The notes: generated by a model from the letters alone, not told the origin. 64,000 nucleotides of DNA from Limnobacter humi (GCF_024518835.1 NZ_JANIGO010000001.1:124001-188000), one strand, 5' to 3'; numbered from the stretch's first letter, positions 40,000 through 50,520 are shown. Translations and numbers: made by a program.

Positions 40000-40081
40000 A
40001 GGGTGTTTTGACGAAAGAACAGTCTAGGGGAGGGGTTGTGAAAACCGAACGATTAAAAAATTGCTTGGATATAAGAAAAAT

Positions 40082-40852
40082 TTATGTAGGGCCCACTTGC
40101 TGAAATTCAAATCCGGCTTGCTGTACCGCATGCGCCAGGGACAGATCACCGGAATACCGGGCAATGGGTGTGACTCGGAATTCAGCTGCGGCTGCGTACA
40201 AGGCTGGAAGTTCAGACAGATTCCAGTCTGTTGTGACCCACACCGACAGGAAGTCTGGACGGATTTGCGCAATCAGGCTATTGGCCTCCAGTGAACTGTG
40301 GGCGTGCAAACCCGTTAAAAAGCCATTGCGCCGGTAGTTGTCGGCTGCAAATGCCAGGGTACTCAGGTCGGTGACTGCATTGGCCACCACTTGAATCACG
40401 AAATGGGTGGGGCTCAAACCGAGCGACTCAATCAAAGTTCTGAATGCTTTACCGTGGTTGTCGACCACCGAGGTGAAAAACCGTTGATTCACATCCAGAA
40501 ACAAACGAACTGGTTCTGGGCTGACGCCAAAATAATTCAGGGTGTGCAGCGCGCGAATCAGGCGGTCACTGGCGATGTAGGTGTTGCTGTCCAGATTTTC
40601 GAAGGTGAGTTCTTGAATTGCACCATCCAAGCCCACGGTGTGGGCAACATGGCCAATGCGCTCGCCCGACAACACATGCGCAATGGGGGACAAGCCGCTG
40701 CTGACCACCAGGTCCTGAAATCGCCCAAGGACAACGCCGTTGTCATGCCGCCAGAAGGCCTTGTCATCCCGTGGCAAGGCAGGCAGACGCGCAACAGCCT
40801 GCTGAACACGCTCCAACGGCTGGGTGTGGGGATATGTGTGATGTGCACTCAT
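40082..40852 (-). CDS. Degenerate EAL-domain protein in the sulfate operon
   Basis: 256 residues. The fold of an EAL phosphodiesterase can be traced: FQDLVVSSGLSPIAHVLS where ExL would lie, LFLDVNQRFFTSV, then LSPTHFVIQVVANAV in place of the catalytic E-T/N-E strand, and EFRVTPIARYSGDLSLAHAVQQAGFEFQQVGP at the end. EAL, DDFGTG and the lysine motif are all lost, so cyclic-di-GMP hydrolysis is unlikely; it may be a binding or scaffold protein. It lies between an alpha/beta hydrolase and cysT, both on the same strand. Confidence 0.65.
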   Translation of the reverse strand: MSAHHTYPHTQPLERVQQAVARLPALPRDDKAFWRHDNGVVLGRFQDLVVSSGLSPIAHVLSGERIGHVAHTVGLDGAIQELTFENLDSNTYIASDRLIRALHTLNYFGVSPEPVRLFLDVNQRFFTSVVDNHGKAFRTLIESLGLSPTHFVIQVVANAVTDLSTLAFAADNYRRNGFLTGLHAHSSLEANSLIAQIRPDFLSVWVTTDWNLSELPALYAAAAEFRVTPIARYSGDLSLAHAVQQAGFEFQQVGPT

Positions 40853-40872
40853 GAAATGATCCAGCTGTTTGT

Positions 40873-41538
40873 TTACTGTAGACCGACCCGGGTAATGCGC
40901 CGGGCCTTTGCCAACGCGGTAAAGCGCTGCTTGACTGGTTGTGTTTGGGGCTCCAGCTCACCCAAGGGGATGGGCGACCAGTTGTCCCGCAAACCTTGAA
41001 CCAAACGAAGCACGGATGGCCATCGTCCATGGCCCGATGCGGTGTTGATGTGACCCGCATTGGTCAAACTGAGGGCATGCAGGCCCCAGGTGTCGGCCCA
41101 TCCAAATGCTTCCTCGGCACTCATCCATGGATCGTTGGTGCTGGCAACCACCAGGCCAGGCACCTTCAATGGCACAACGGGCATGCACTCCACAAGACTG
41201 TGAGCCTGCCCGGCCTGCTCACCAAGAAGCCCGGAAGCACCGAACCGACGGGGCGTTGCCGGTGCGACCAACACCACTGCACACACCTTGCTTTCATGGT
41301 CGGAAATGGCCATCACACTGGCCAGGCATCCAAAGCTGTGCGCCAACAAAATGACATGTCCTGGCGCCTGTCGGACATTGTCGCGAATCGCGTCAGCCCA
41401 GGCAGCAACCACCGGTTTGTCAAAATCAATGCCCTGTACGCGGCGGGTGTTGGGTAGCTCACGTTCCACCCAGCTTTGCCAGTGATCGGGATCACTGCCA
41501 TGCAAGCCGGGTACAGTCAGGCAAAGCGGGGGTTGCAT
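40873..41538 (-). CDS. RBBP9/YdeN family alpha/beta hydrolase
   Basis: 221 residues. Serine hydrolase with LTVPGLHGSDPDHWQSWVE near the N-terminus, the nucleophile elbow LLAHSFGCLA (Ser in HSFGC), the acid loop VVASTNDPW and the catalytic His in LTNAGHINTASGHG. This is the RBBP9/YdeN pattern; natural substrates are unknown. It sits 42 bp after sbp and 20 bp before the EAL-like gene, within the sulfate-uptake run. Confidence 0.85.
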   Translation of the reverse strand: MQPPLCLTVPGLHGSDPDHWQSWVERELPNTRRVQGIDFDKPVVAAWADAIRDNVRQAPGHVILLAHSFGCLASVMAISDHESKVCAVVLVAPATPRRFGASGLLGEQAGQAHSLVECMPVVPLKVPGLVVASTNDPWMSAEEAFGWADTWGLHALSLTNAGHINTASGHGRWPSVLRLVQGLRDNWSPIPLGELEPQTQPVKQRFTALAKARRITRVGLQ

Positions 41539-41580
41539 GGCAGACCTCGTCGGTGAACAAGCAAGGGATAGCCCGAAAAA

Positions 41581-42600
41581 TCAGCGCTTGAAAATCTGGT
41601 CGAACACGCCGTTGTCATCAAAGTGGGTTTTCTGCGCCTTGGCCCAACCACCAAACACGTCATCGATGGTGAAAGTTTTTACTTTGGGAAAGCGCTTGAT
41701 GTCCTTGGGGTCCGCCAATTCGGGCTTGATGGGTCGGAAGTAATTTTCAGCAGCAATCTTCTGCCCCACCGGTGAATACAGGTATTCCAGGTAAGCCTGA
41801 GCCACTTTGGTCGTGCCTTTCTTTTCAGCATTGGCAGTGACCACCGCCACGGGGGGCTCGGCCAGAATACTCAGGGACGGCACCACGATGTCAAACTTGT
41901 CCGGCCCCAGTTCGTTCACAGCCAAAATGGCCTCGTTCTCCCAGGCCACCAGCACGTCTCCAATACCCCGCTGCACAAAGGTGTTGGTAGAGCCTCGCGC
42001 ACCGGAATCCAATACAGGCACATTCTTAAACAGGTTGGCGGTGAATTCCCGGGCTTTGGCCTCACTGTTGCCGTACTTCTTCAGGGCATACCCCCAGGCC
42101 GCCAGGTAGTTCCAACGGGCCCCTCCCGATGTTTTGGGATTGGGGGTGATCACGGCGACGTTCGGCTTGGTCAGGTCATCCCAATCTTTAATGCCTTTGG
42201 GATTGCCCTTGCGCACCAGAAACACAATGGTGGATGTGTAGGGTGAACTGTTGTGCGCAAAATTTTTCTGCCAGCCAGCGGGCAGCTTTTTGCTTTCCTG
42301 GGCAATGGCATCAATGTCATAACCCAAAGCAAGCGTCACCACATCGGCATCCAGCCCATCAATCACTGCACGGGCTTGCTTGCCCGATCCACCATGAGAC
42401 TGCTTGATGGTGACGTTGTCACCGGTTTTTTCTTTCCAGTATTTGGCGAATTCCGGGTTGTACTGCTGGTACAGCTCGCGGGTGGGATCATAAGACACGT
42501 TCAGCAATTGAATGTCGGCTGCATGGGCAGGCGAACCAAAGGCAGCCACTGCTGCCAGGCCCAAGCCGGCCAGGTGTTTGATCAATGTCTTGGAAATCAT
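41581..42600 (-). CDS. sbp: Periplasmic sulfate-binding protein
   Basis: 339 residues from the ATG at 42600 (AAGGAC upstream). Signal peptide ends in GSPAHA (about residue 27). Mature N-terminus [21 protein letters not shown] and the sulfate-binding loops [19 protein letters not shown] and [19 protein letters not shown] are those of Sbp/CysP. Delivers sulfate to CysTWA. It is the first gene of the leftward run down to cysB; its promoter must lie in 42601-42827, shared with the divergent unknown gene. Confidence 0.96.
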   Translation of the reverse strand: MISKTLIKHLAGLGLAAVAAFGSPAHAADIQLLNVSYDPTRELYQQYNPEFAKYWKEKTGDNVTIKQSHGGSGKQARAVIDGLDADVVTLALGYDIDAIAQESKKLPAGWQKNFAHNSSPYTSTIVFLVRKGNPKGIKDWDDLTKPNVAVITPNPKTSGGARWNYLAAWGYALKKYGNSEAKAREFTANLFKNVPVLDSGARGSTNTFVQRGIGDVLVAWENEAILAVNELGPDKFDIVVPSLSILAEPPVAVVTANAEKKGTTKVAQAYLEYLYSPVGQKIAAENYFRPIKPELADPKDIKRFPKVKTFTIDDVFGGWAKAQKTHFDDNGVFDQIFKR

Positions 42601-42827
42601 GGGGAGTCCTTGTTCTGATTCAGGGTTCAACAAGGACCATGGTAGGAAAAGGGCTGCCTGCTGTGAACGAAGAAAAACTTCTGAGCTTATGCGTTTCAGT
42701 TGCAGTAACCGCCGTGCGCCGGCAGTTCCAACATCCTCCATATAAGGTTCGACAATTTGTGTCGTTGCCGAAATCACCAGCACTCCCCTATCGTCAAGTG
42801 CTGCCCAACCATGCACCTGAAACTGAC

Positions 42828-45038
42828 ATGTCCACCGCAGTTCATCCACAACAGGCGAAATCCCTCGGCCGCTGGCAATGGGGAGTTCAGAATCGCAACA
42901 CACAAACGCTTTGGTTTTCCAGATCCTCGTCGCTGGCCACAGCGTTGAAACCTCTCAAGGCAGTGGTGCCCGCTGTGCCCAATCCGCCCATACCACACAG
43001 CTCACCCACTGAACCGAAGTACCCAACCCTGCCCGACAACCATACGCTGGACAAGATGATTCTCGACAGGGTGTTGACCCACGGAACAAGCCTGCAAGCG
43101 TTGTGCGACTTTGACCCTGTTCAATACATTCACCGCCGTGCACAGGGTCCATCGACGCCCGGTGAATTGGCGGTTTGGTCTGCTTTCATGACGGCTTTGG
43201 CCATGCCAGCTGGCGGCGAATGGCTAAGATCCAAAGGCGTTCGTCATTTACCACACGACGAACATCAAATCCGTTGGCTGGAAAATCTCGCCAAAGCTTG
43301 TTGCGCTGTGAGTCGGAGCATGGGACGATTTCCGGACATTGTTTGGCAATCTGAATTGCCAGTCCAACAAACGGATCTAGCCGTTCAGGCCGCAAACCTT
43401 GCACTATCGCGATTGTGCGGGCAGCCTTCCCAACCGGCATCAGCAGATTGGGTGGTCAATGCGCTTCGTAACGGACTGGATCCAGACAAGCAGTCCGCAC
43501 AATTTCAACGGATTGAACGACGCCTGCTCAAACTCGGTACCTGGCTCAAACGGGCCGAGCAAAGCCGGCGATGGGCCCGCGCATGGCCGATGGCCGGTAA
43601 GCATCCATTCAACAACCTGCAATGGGGGTTACTGGGTGCGGACCGCGGCGGCAGCAAGCCGATCACGGAACTGCCTTCACAGCCAGGCCGCGCTTTTAGC
43701 CGTGGCGGACTGCTGAGCACACTGAACCACCTGGTGGACAACATTCAGGGCGCGTCACGGCTGCGTTGGTATGGCGGTGGACGAGCTGGTCTTGCATTGC
43801 AGGGCTTGTCGATCCGTCTGATTCAATGTCTGACGGGACTGTTGATCCGCGTCAAAATCAAACTCAGCTTGCATGGCATTCGCCAGGCTGGTTTCGAAAT
43901 GGCCATGCCACCCTACAACATGGAGCTGTTATTGATCAGCCGTCGAGGAACACTGTTTCGCACCGGCGTTGGTATCGGCGCTGGCCCGGGGATAGAACCC
44001 TTGGATATTCATGGCGGTGTCGAGCTGGAGGCTCTGCAGAGCGAGGTCAACCACATGGAGGGTATCGCTTTGCGCATGCCAAGAATTCGCGGCCAGGAAT
44101 CCACTCTGCGAGAACGCTTCAAAGCCTTGCTGGCTGACCTGGTAAACAGGCCCGGGGGATTGTCTGAACCGGGTGATTTTTTAAAATACCTACTGGCCAA
44201 CTATCCGGAGTTGTCGATTTCAGAACTGGGGAACTATCGTGAAAAAACCCACAGCCACTCAGCGCAGTTGGAAGCCACCGCCAGCCTGAAATGTGTGGTG
44301 TTTGAATTGTGCTGCAATCTGTTTGCAAGGTTGCGGTGGACACGTCGGTCCAGACGAGAACTGGTGGACAACACAGGCGCAATCCGGGTGCACAAGAAGA
44401 GCCGGTTGCACGGACTTGAATGCGCTGTGGGTGCGAAGCTGGAGGTGAAATCGCCAATGAACCATTCCGACCCATCCATGCGGTTGACCAACGGAACCCC
44501 ATGGTCGGCAGATTGGACAGTGGGTAGCGCAAGTCGATCATTCAGACAGGACTGGGTTGAGTCAGACGGCCTTGTGCACCCCATGTCATTCATCGAGGTC
44601 GAATATCAACATGTGCATGATTTTGTATCAAGCATCCAGGCCCACAAAGCGACATGGATTTCCGAGCGCGCACAACAAAAGCAGTGCTCTCATGCCCAGG
44701 CTGAACAGGAATTAAACACATTCCTGAATGATTGCAGAAACAACCGGGCCAGCAATTTAACTTATGCAGCCAGGGCGGAGCTTCGACCACACTGTGTTAC
44801 CCAAATTAACCGGGCCAAAGCACTGCTTGACTTGCTGGCCAATCATCATCCAGCGCTGAGCCAAACGCTTCAACAGGGTATCAACACTGTCCAGCACAGT
44901 CCTGATTCATACCGACCAACCTCGTTTCGGGTCTATCACCGTCAGTCGAATCAGCGCCGTTGCGGCTTGCAAATTGGATTGCAACTGGAGTGTATTGACC
45001 AGGCCGACGGTGTTCACGCACACAATCGCTTGATGTGA
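42828..45038 (+). CDS. Large protein of unknown function (effector-like)
   Basis: I do not recognise this 736-residue protein. I start it at the ATG at 42828 ([16 protein letters not shown]), since the open frame further left would run across the sbp promoter and into sbp antisense. There is no signal peptide. A Pro-rich disordered stretch (about 40-75) precedes a largely helical body. A glycine-rich amphipathic section near the middle ([18 protein letters not shown], then [15 protein letters not shown]) could be beta-structured. The C-terminus is Gln/His-rich. Layout (disordered N-terminus, no homology, same strand as two similar orphans) suggests a secreted effector, but this is inference. 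Confidence 0.6.
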   Translation: MSTAVHPQQAKSLGRWQWGVQNRNTQTLWFSRSSSLATALKPLKAVVPAVPNPPIPHSSPTEPKYPTLPDNHTLDKMILDRVLTHGTSLQALCDFDPVQYIHRRAQGPSTPGELAVWSAFMTALAMPAGGEWLRSKGVRHLPHDEHQIRWLENLAKACCAVSRSMGRFPDIVWQSELPVQQTDLAVQAANLALSRLCGQPSQPASADWVVNALRNGLDPDKQSAQFQRIERRLLKLGTWLKRAEQSRRWARAWPMAGKHPFNNLQWGLLGADRGGSKPITELPSQPGRAFSRGGLLSTLNHLVDNIQGASRLRWYGGGRAGLALQGLSIRLIQCLTGLLIRVKIKLSLHGIRQAGFEMAMPPYNMELLLISRRGTLFRTGVGIGAGPGIEPLDIHGGVELEALQSEVNHMEGIALRMPRIRGQESTLRERFKALLADLVNRPGGLSEPGDFLKYLLANYPELSISELGNYREKTHSHSAQLEATASLKCVVFELCCNLFARLRWTRRSRRELVDNTGAIRVHKKSRLHGLECAVGAKLEVKSPMNHSDPSMRLTNGTPWSADWTVGSASRSFRQDWVESDGLVHPMSFIEVEYQHVHDFVSSIQAHKATWISERAQQKQCSHAQAEQELNTFLNDCRNNRASNLTYAARAELRPHCVTQINRAKALLDLLANHHPALSQTLQQGINTVQHSPDSYRPTSFRVYHRQSNQRRCGLQIGLQLECIDQADGVHAHNRLM

Positions 45039-45046
45039 TCAAAGGC

Positions 45047-45937
45047 TCACGCGGTGCGCCTGGGCAACAGCACAACCACCATGGCTGTCAGAATCAGACC
45101 CAGCGCTGCAAAGTCAGGCCAGTGTGGTGCCTCGCCCAGAAAGAATGCGCCGGCCATGACACCGACCACCGGAATCATCATGACGGACAAACTGGATGCC
45201 ACTGGCGGCAACGACTTGGCCAAGGTGAACCAGCCCACCTGTGCAAATGCAAACACGCCCACGGCGTTGTACACAATCGGCCAGATTTGTGGCCAAGTGG
45301 TCGGCAAGTGACCAGGACCCAAACCTTCCAGCACCACAGCCAGTGTGCCCATGGCTGCCATGGTGGGCCACATCATGAAATGCGTAAACGCCAGCGGATG
45401 CAGATCCACCGGAAAACGTTTGATGAGGGTGGTACCCAACCCCCAACTGCCGGCTGCGATGCACATCAGGAGCACACCCAACGGGCTTCCGGCAATCGCA
45501 TTGAATTCCGAGCTCAGCAACAACAGCGTTGCCACCATGGCCAACGCCAATCCGATCCAGCCCCGTGCACCCACCGGGTGCTTGAAAAGAAGCCCAGTGA
45601 GCACCGTCCACACCGGCATGGTGTAGCCGAGAATGGCTGCCCGACCTGAACTCAATTCTTTCACCGCCAACACACAGAACACATGCCAACCAATCATGTT
45701 GGGCAGGCAGAGCCACAGCATTCGCCCCCACAATGCTTTGGGAACGCGCAGCGATACCTTCATGGCCGCCGCCAAACCCCACATGATGAAGGCCCCCAGC
45801 AACATGCAGAAAAAACGGAAGCTCAAGGGCGTGTAATGCGTGACCGCGTACTTCATGACTGGCCAGTTGATGCCCCATACCACGGTCATGCCCAGCAGAA
45901 GCTGCAATTGAAGAAGGGTAAGACGAACAGCGGGCAT
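45047..45937 (-). CDS. EamA/DMT family transporter (RhaT/YdcZ-like)
   Basis: 296 residues from the ATG at 45937 (MPAVRLTLLQLQLLLGM); the longer frame adds a non-family N-terminus. Ten transmembrane helices in two EamA repeats: WGINWPVMKYAVTHYTPLSFRF opens the first; YNAVGVFAFAQVGWFTLAKSLPPV and a C-terminal PVVGVMAGAFFLGE mark the second. Metabolite exporter of unknown substrate. Convergent with the unknown gene at 42828 (8 bp between stops). Confidence 0.88.
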   Translation of the reverse strand: MPAVRLTLLQLQLLLGMTVVWGINWPVMKYAVTHYTPLSFRFFCMLLGAFIMWGLAAAMKVSLRVPKALWGRMLWLCLPNMIGWHVFCVLAVKELSSGRAAILGYTMPVWTVLTGLLFKHPVGARGWIGLALAMVATLLLLSSEFNAIAGSPLGVLLMCIAAGSWGLGTTLIKRFPVDLHPLAFTHFMMWPTMAAMGTLAVVLEGLGPGHLPTTWPQIWPIVYNAVGVFAFAQVGWFTLAKSLPPVASSLSVMMIPVVGVMAGAFFLGEAPHWPDFAALGLILTAMVVVLLPRRTA

Positions 45938-46135
45938 GGACCAGGCAATAAAACCGACAGGCCTGTAGTGTAATGGATACCCCCAACACTGGCCCTTGGT
46001 GCAAGCCCTAGCTGAATACCCAGATACGCGCGGCTCGGGTTGGCGACCAGAACCAGGTTCTGCACACCGGAACCATGGACGAACCATCTGAATGGAAGTC
46101 GCACATAGTGGTCCATTTCATGGCGGGGACACGCA

Positions 46136-48103
46136 ATGCCACACACACAAGCATCGGCTGGATCAAGTTCTTCCAACAGGGCGTTATTGGACCATCAATT
46201 CCAGCCCCCTGAGGCAACACCCGAGCGTCGCCAGCCATTGCGCGGCAAGTTATACGGCATGGTTCAGGCGCTGGCCCGTGGCTCATCGGACATTTTCAAG
46301 AGACCCATGTGCCTGAATGCGAACGACAGCCCGCATCTGGAGAATCTGGCCCGGAAAACCCCAGCGGCGCAACACCCGGCGGCTCATCACCTTCGCTCCG
46401 TCACCTTTTCCACGCAGCGCCCTTCAAACCAACCACCACCATTTCCTTTCGGTGTTACCCATCGGTTCACCGGTGGGGTCGAATCCATGTCACATCCACC
46501 AACGGTGGCCAGCCTGATGCCGCAGCTTCGTGCCTCGCTCAGCAGCAAACAAGGCTTTGTTTACATTCGAGATGCAAATGGTCTGAGTCCAGTTGAGCAA
46601 TATGTCGAGCAACTGAGGCGAAGTGACGCAATTCCCTTGGGCCACGGGTGTTCGCTGGTTGGTGCGTTCACCACGCCGCCAGCGATTGCATCGGTGTTTT
46701 CTCCTCAATGGACTTTTCAGGTTTACGATGCCAATCTTCAGTACACCTTTGATGTTCCTGTCACAGAGATACCGTTGGTTGACCTGCCCAACCCCAACCA
46801 ACGGGCTCAGCAACTCATGCACATCAAAGACTGCATGGACAGCCACCTGCGCTCACTGCCCGACACTTACAAGGACAGTCCGCAGTGCCCAAGTATTATT
46901 TGCCCCCAATATCCCCGCATCGCCCAATTGGTGACTGCACAGGAAGAATGTCTGGGCCGACAGTTTCGGGGCGAGCTGAACTGCCGCCACGGCGGCGAAT
47001 GGATTGGTGCTGTTGAAGAACTGTTACCGATCATCAGCCCGGAAAAGCCCCAGTTTCGGGGTGAAGAGTCGTGCGATGTTGAAACATTTTTTGTTCAAAA
47101 GGGCATCCGGGACGTTGGCATGCATCTACTGCCGCCATCGCTTGGAAACATCTGTCAACCGCTGATCGATGGTGCATGCATCCGAGGCTTCAAACGGCAC
47201 CTGTTGAATCGCCCCGCCCAAGCCGAACCCAAACCTGAACCAGCAAGGCCCGTGCACAGGACTGCCTCAGCCACCCCTTGGCTGGACTGTCGGGATCACG
47301 GACTGGCCTTTAAAACCCCGGTTGAACACATGCAATGCGGCACACAGGCCATCAACGGCTTTTTCCAGCAACACCGACTCCGTGCATCAGCCATGGCTGC
47401 ACACGTCGCCGCCCGACAACTGGATACCTACCAGGCACTGGGCCTACCGATTCATGAGCAAAAAGGCTTCATGCACCCCAAACTGTTGAGGGCACTGTTT
47501 GCTGAAAAACCGGTGCAGCTCACCCAACAGGAATTTATCGGGAATGACCCCCAAGCGTTGGACATGAGCAGTGAGTTGACCCGCTGGCAAGGATGGCAAC
47601 AACTGGTCAACGCCAGTCCAGCTGCACAGGGAAAGAACTGGATAAACCACCGTGCTGAACTCATGGCGATTCGCGATTTGGTGATCACGCCGGACATGTG
47701 GTTGGCGGCCCAACGTGGCATTGATGTTGCTGATTTGAAGGCTGTACTGAACACAGAACTTGAACGCAATCACCCACCGCACCTACCCAGCCGCCTGATG
47801 CACCTCGACATCCACGCACAACCTCAGACCATGCAAGGGCTGGAAAGTTTTGCAATGCAGTCGCTGGCGCAAGGCAAGGACTGTCCGATCATCGTCCGGA
47901 CGGGTCGGCAGGCCGGGCACTTTTTGACCATTGTGCCGGACCGCCATGGGAATTGGCTCAGCCTCAACAGCGACGGCACCCAGGAGTCTGGCGTGCAACG
48001 CTGCAAACTTTGGTGCCGCGCCGGTGAATTGGCCCAGTCTTTTCGAGCCCATGGCGTTGGTGATGTCTTAATCGATGAGCAATTCAACCGCGGGGGACAC
48101 TGA
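46136..48103 (+). CDS. Putative Josephin/papain-like cysteine protease, effector-like
   Basis: 655 residues; the ATG at 46136 follows GGCGGGGAC. An ATG at 46487 (MSHPPTVASL) is a shorter alternative. The first 130 residues are Ser/Pro/His-rich and probably disordered. The C-terminal third has MQCGTQAINGFFQ (C401) and GHFLTIVPDRHGNWLSLNSDG (H595, W607, N611). In Josephin deubiquitinases the triad is Cys, then His, then Asn in W-F-N-L-N-S, with His and Asn 15 apart; here 16. The order Cys-His-Asn and the LNS context match. No database search was possible; protease activity is inferred. Two bp separate it from the next gene. Confidence 0.6.
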   Translation: MPHTQASAGSSSSNRALLDHQFQPPEATPERRQPLRGKLYGMVQALARGSSDIFKRPMCLNANDSPHLENLARKTPAAQHPAAHHLRSVTFSTQRPSNQPPPFPFGVTHRFTGGVESMSHPPTVASLMPQLRASLSSKQGFVYIRDANGLSPVEQYVEQLRRSDAIPLGHGCSLVGAFTTPPAIASVFSPQWTFQVYDANLQYTFDVPVTEIPLVDLPNPNQRAQQLMHIKDCMDSHLRSLPDTYKDSPQCPSIICPQYPRIAQLVTAQEECLGRQFRGELNCRHGGEWIGAVEELLPIISPEKPQFRGEESCDVETFFVQKGIRDVGMHLLPPSLGNICQPLIDGACIRGFKRHLLNRPAQAEPKPEPARPVHRTASATPWLDCRDHGLAFKTPVEHMQCGTQAINGFFQQHRLRASAMAAHVAARQLDTYQALGLPIHEQKGFMHPKLLRALFAEKPVQLTQQEFIGNDPQALDMSSELTRWQGWQQLVNASPAAQGKNWINHRAELMAIRDLVITPDMWLAAQRGIDVADLKAVLNTELERNHPPHLPSRLMHLDIHAQPQTMQGLESFAMQSLAQGKDCPIIVRTGRQAGHFLTIVPDRHGNWLSLNSDGTQESGVQRCKLWCRAGELAQSFRAHGVGDVLIDEQFNRGGH

Positions 48104-48105
48104 GT

Positions 48106-49488
48106 ATGCCGTTTGGAATCAAAAGCGCGATTTTTTCCTGTTTTGGGCAGAAAACGCCCCCCACAGAAACCACCCCAACCCAACAGCCCACCCAAGCCAA
48201 TCCCGCTGGGCTTCGGGTGGCCGCCATTCCGCAACCCGTGCGCTTGAACCAGCTCGATGCAGTGCCAACCAACCCACTGGCCCTACCAGACCCACCACCC
48301 CGACCTGTCGACACTGGATTCCAACCGGGGCGACGCTACACGCCAACCGAACTTCAGTGTTTCGCAACCAATCGGCAGTTCAGCGAGAGCAACCGCATGG
48401 CGCTCTTGCAAGCCATGGCCAATGCCATGAACGAGGCTGATTGCCCGAAAGCGGTCAAGGCATCGTTGTGCCAGGTTCTAAGCGATCAATTGCGTGATCA
48501 CGACAGCATCCAGTTTTTAAATGCGCCGAGGCAAGCCAATTACTTTGCGTCTTACGGCATCGACATGGCCTTGCAATGCCTGAGCGATCAATACTCCGTG
48601 GTGTTGGAGCGAAATCTGCGACAGATGCTCGACCGTTGGGTGAAGCAACTGTGTCCAGCCCAGACCGAATTCAATCTGGACGGCGTGGTGTACAGCCGTC
48701 AGGAAATAACCGCCCTGTTGAACAACCGCACCCTGATTTCCCGGCAGATTCCACTTCGCCCCGATGACCTCGCCACACGACTGGAAAACCGGCTCAACGG
48801 TGTGGGTACATCGCTACCTGGGCAAACCGTGCACGACGCTGCAGTGCGTGACAACGGCGAGCGGCTGCTCAACCTGATGAAGGCAGCGCACAGGCAATCC
48901 AACGAGATGACGCCAACCAACATGCGACAGGCAATTCAACAACTGGCTGACAAACACCCTCGGCAACAGGACATTCTGCGCGGCATGGAAAAAACCTTGA
49001 CCAACCCACACGCCGACTCGAATTGGCGTGTACCTGTCATCGCGCGGCAAGTGCTGGGCCATGTCATCCAGTACATCTCGGCAAAAACCGACATACCCCT
49101 GAAAAATAACCTGAACCAGGCACTGCTGGAGCGTTTGATCGAAATTGATCGGGAAGACCCCTGCGCCCCCGGCATCATGCAACGGCTGTTGGACGTGCCC
49201 AGTGGCATCGACCCAGCCATGGACATCGCTGCCAAATCAAGGCAAGTGGGTGAAGACCTGGCCACACTGGCTGGCAAAACACGCCAACGTGTCGACGCGT
49301 TGATTGAGGAGGGGTTGGAGGCTTTGCCAAACCAGGACCGAACATTGGCCAATCAGCAAGGCCCGATGGCCATCATCGGCGAAAACATGTTCGAAGCCCG
49401 CGTCAATCTTGAGATGCAGCGCCTGAGAGGCCTTCCAGCCGGTGACTTGACAGAGCATGTCAACAAACTGAAGTTGGGGTTCCGCTAG
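48106..49488 (+). CDS. Protein of unknown function, paired with the Josephin-like gene
   Basis: Unrecognised 460-residue protein. The N-terminus MPFGIKSAIFSCFGQKTPP is followed by a Pro/Thr/Gln-rich linker (about 17-75), then a helical body with many charged amphipathic helices (for example QYSVVLERNLRQMLDRWVKQL and QQLADKHPRQQDILRGMEKTL). No transmembrane segment or catalytic motif is evident. It begins 2 bp after the Josephin-like stop and is surely co-transcribed. Possible roles are chaperone partner, second effector, or structural partner; I cannot choose. Confidence 0.6.
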   Translation: MPFGIKSAIFSCFGQKTPPTETTPTQQPTQANPAGLRVAAIPQPVRLNQLDAVPTNPLALPDPPPRPVDTGFQPGRRYTPTELQCFATNRQFSESNRMALLQAMANAMNEADCPKAVKASLCQVLSDQLRDHDSIQFLNAPRQANYFASYGIDMALQCLSDQYSVVLERNLRQMLDRWVKQLCPAQTEFNLDGVVYSRQEITALLNNRTLISRQIPLRPDDLATRLENRLNGVGTSLPGQTVHDAAVRDNGERLLNLMKAAHRQSNEMTPTNMRQAIQQLADKHPRQQDILRGMEKTLTNPHADSNWRVPVIARQVLGHVIQYISAKTDIPLKNNLNQALLERLIEIDREDPCAPGIMQRLLDVPSGIDPAMDIAAKSRQVGEDLATLAGKTRQRVDALIEEGLEALPNQDRTLANQQGPMAIIGENMFEARVNLEMQRLRGLPAGDLTEHVNKLKLGFR

Positions 49489-49583
49489 ACAAGCACACAG
49501 CGGGCGTGCTTGAGGGAACCGCAAATTGTTGGATGTTTACACTGTACAATCCGGGTACTTCATCACCTGAAACAACGTGGACC

Positions 49584-50441
49584 ATGGGCCAGCGCTTCTC
49601 CCAATTCAAAACCTTTCCTGAACGTCTGGCCCACAGCTTCCAAACCAGCCATTCCATGTTGTGTGTGGGCCTGGACCCGGACATCAGCCGCATGCCCACA
49701 GGCTATGGCACCAGCGCAGCCGACATCGAGCGCTTCTGCGTGGAAATTGTGAAGGCCACAGCGGAATACGCCTGCGCCTTTAAACCGCAGATTGCTTACT
49801 TTGCCGCCAACCGGGCTGAAGGGGCGCTGGAGAACATCATTGGTCGCATCCATGAACTGGCGCCACATGCCACCGTGGTGCTGGATGCCAAGCGGGGCGA
49901 CATTGGCGCCACCGCCAAGCAATACGCCATTGAAGCGTTTGATCGTTTTCAGGCCGACAGTGTGACCTTGAGCCCCTACATGGGCCATGATTCGGTAGAA
50001 CCCTACCACGCCTACCCAGACCGGGGTTTGTTCATTTTGTGCCGCACCTCCAACCCTGGTGGCAACGATTTGCAATTTTTGGTCACCGGCCGGGAAGAGC
50101 CCATTTACCAAACTGTGGCGAAGTTGGCCACCAACGCCTGGAACCCGCATCAGCAAGTCGGCCTGGTGGTGGGCGCGACCTATCCCGATGAAATCCGGGC
50201 AGTTCGCCGGTTGGCGGGTGATGCGCCCTTGCTGGTGCCCGGTGTAGGTGCCCAAGGCGGTGATTTGCTAAACACCGTTAAAAACGGGCTGTGCAGCCAG
50301 GGCTGGGGGTTACTCATCAACTCCTCCAGAGCCATTCTGTATGCCAGCAGCGGGGCCGATTTTGCACAAGCCGCTGCCCGGGAGGCGGAATCGACCCGCG
50401 CTGCCATTCAAACAGCCAAAGACCAAGCCCATTCGGGCTAA
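49584..50441 (+). CDS. pyrF: Orotidine 5'-phosphate decarboxylase
   Basis: Last step of UMP synthesis. 285 residues from the ATG at 49584 (MGQRFSQFKTFPERL), which matches the long bacterial PyrF subgroup. Catalytic strand VVLDAKRGDIGATAKQYA with the Lys-Asp array; phosphate loop VVGATYPDEIR and LLVPGVGAQGGD. A seven-bp inverted repeat (CAAGCAC/GTGCTTG, 49490-49512) lies just upstream but lacks a T run. Confidence 0.95.
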   Translation: MGQRFSQFKTFPERLAHSFQTSHSMLCVGLDPDISRMPTGYGTSAADIERFCVEIVKATAEYACAFKPQIAYFAANRAEGALENIIGRIHELAPHATVVLDAKRGDIGATAKQYAIEAFDRFQADSVTLSPYMGHDSVEPYHAYPDRGLFILCRTSNPGGNDLQFLVTGREEPIYQTVAKLATNAWNPHQQVGLVVGATYPDEIRAVRRLAGDAPLLVPGVGAQGGDLLNTVKNGLCSQGWGLLINSSRAILYASSGADFAQAAAREAESTRAAIQTAKDQAHSG

Positions 50442-50520
50442 AATTCGGGGTAACACACACCCAACACACACAGCGCACCAAGCCTTGGGCAACAAAGGCG
50501 TGCAGCCGGGGAGACACGGG

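Noticed and set aside
49490-49512. Terminator between the unknown gene at 48106 and pyrF
   Set aside because: CAAGCAC/GTGCTTG forms a stem, but no T run follows on either strand, so it is only mentioned under pyrF.
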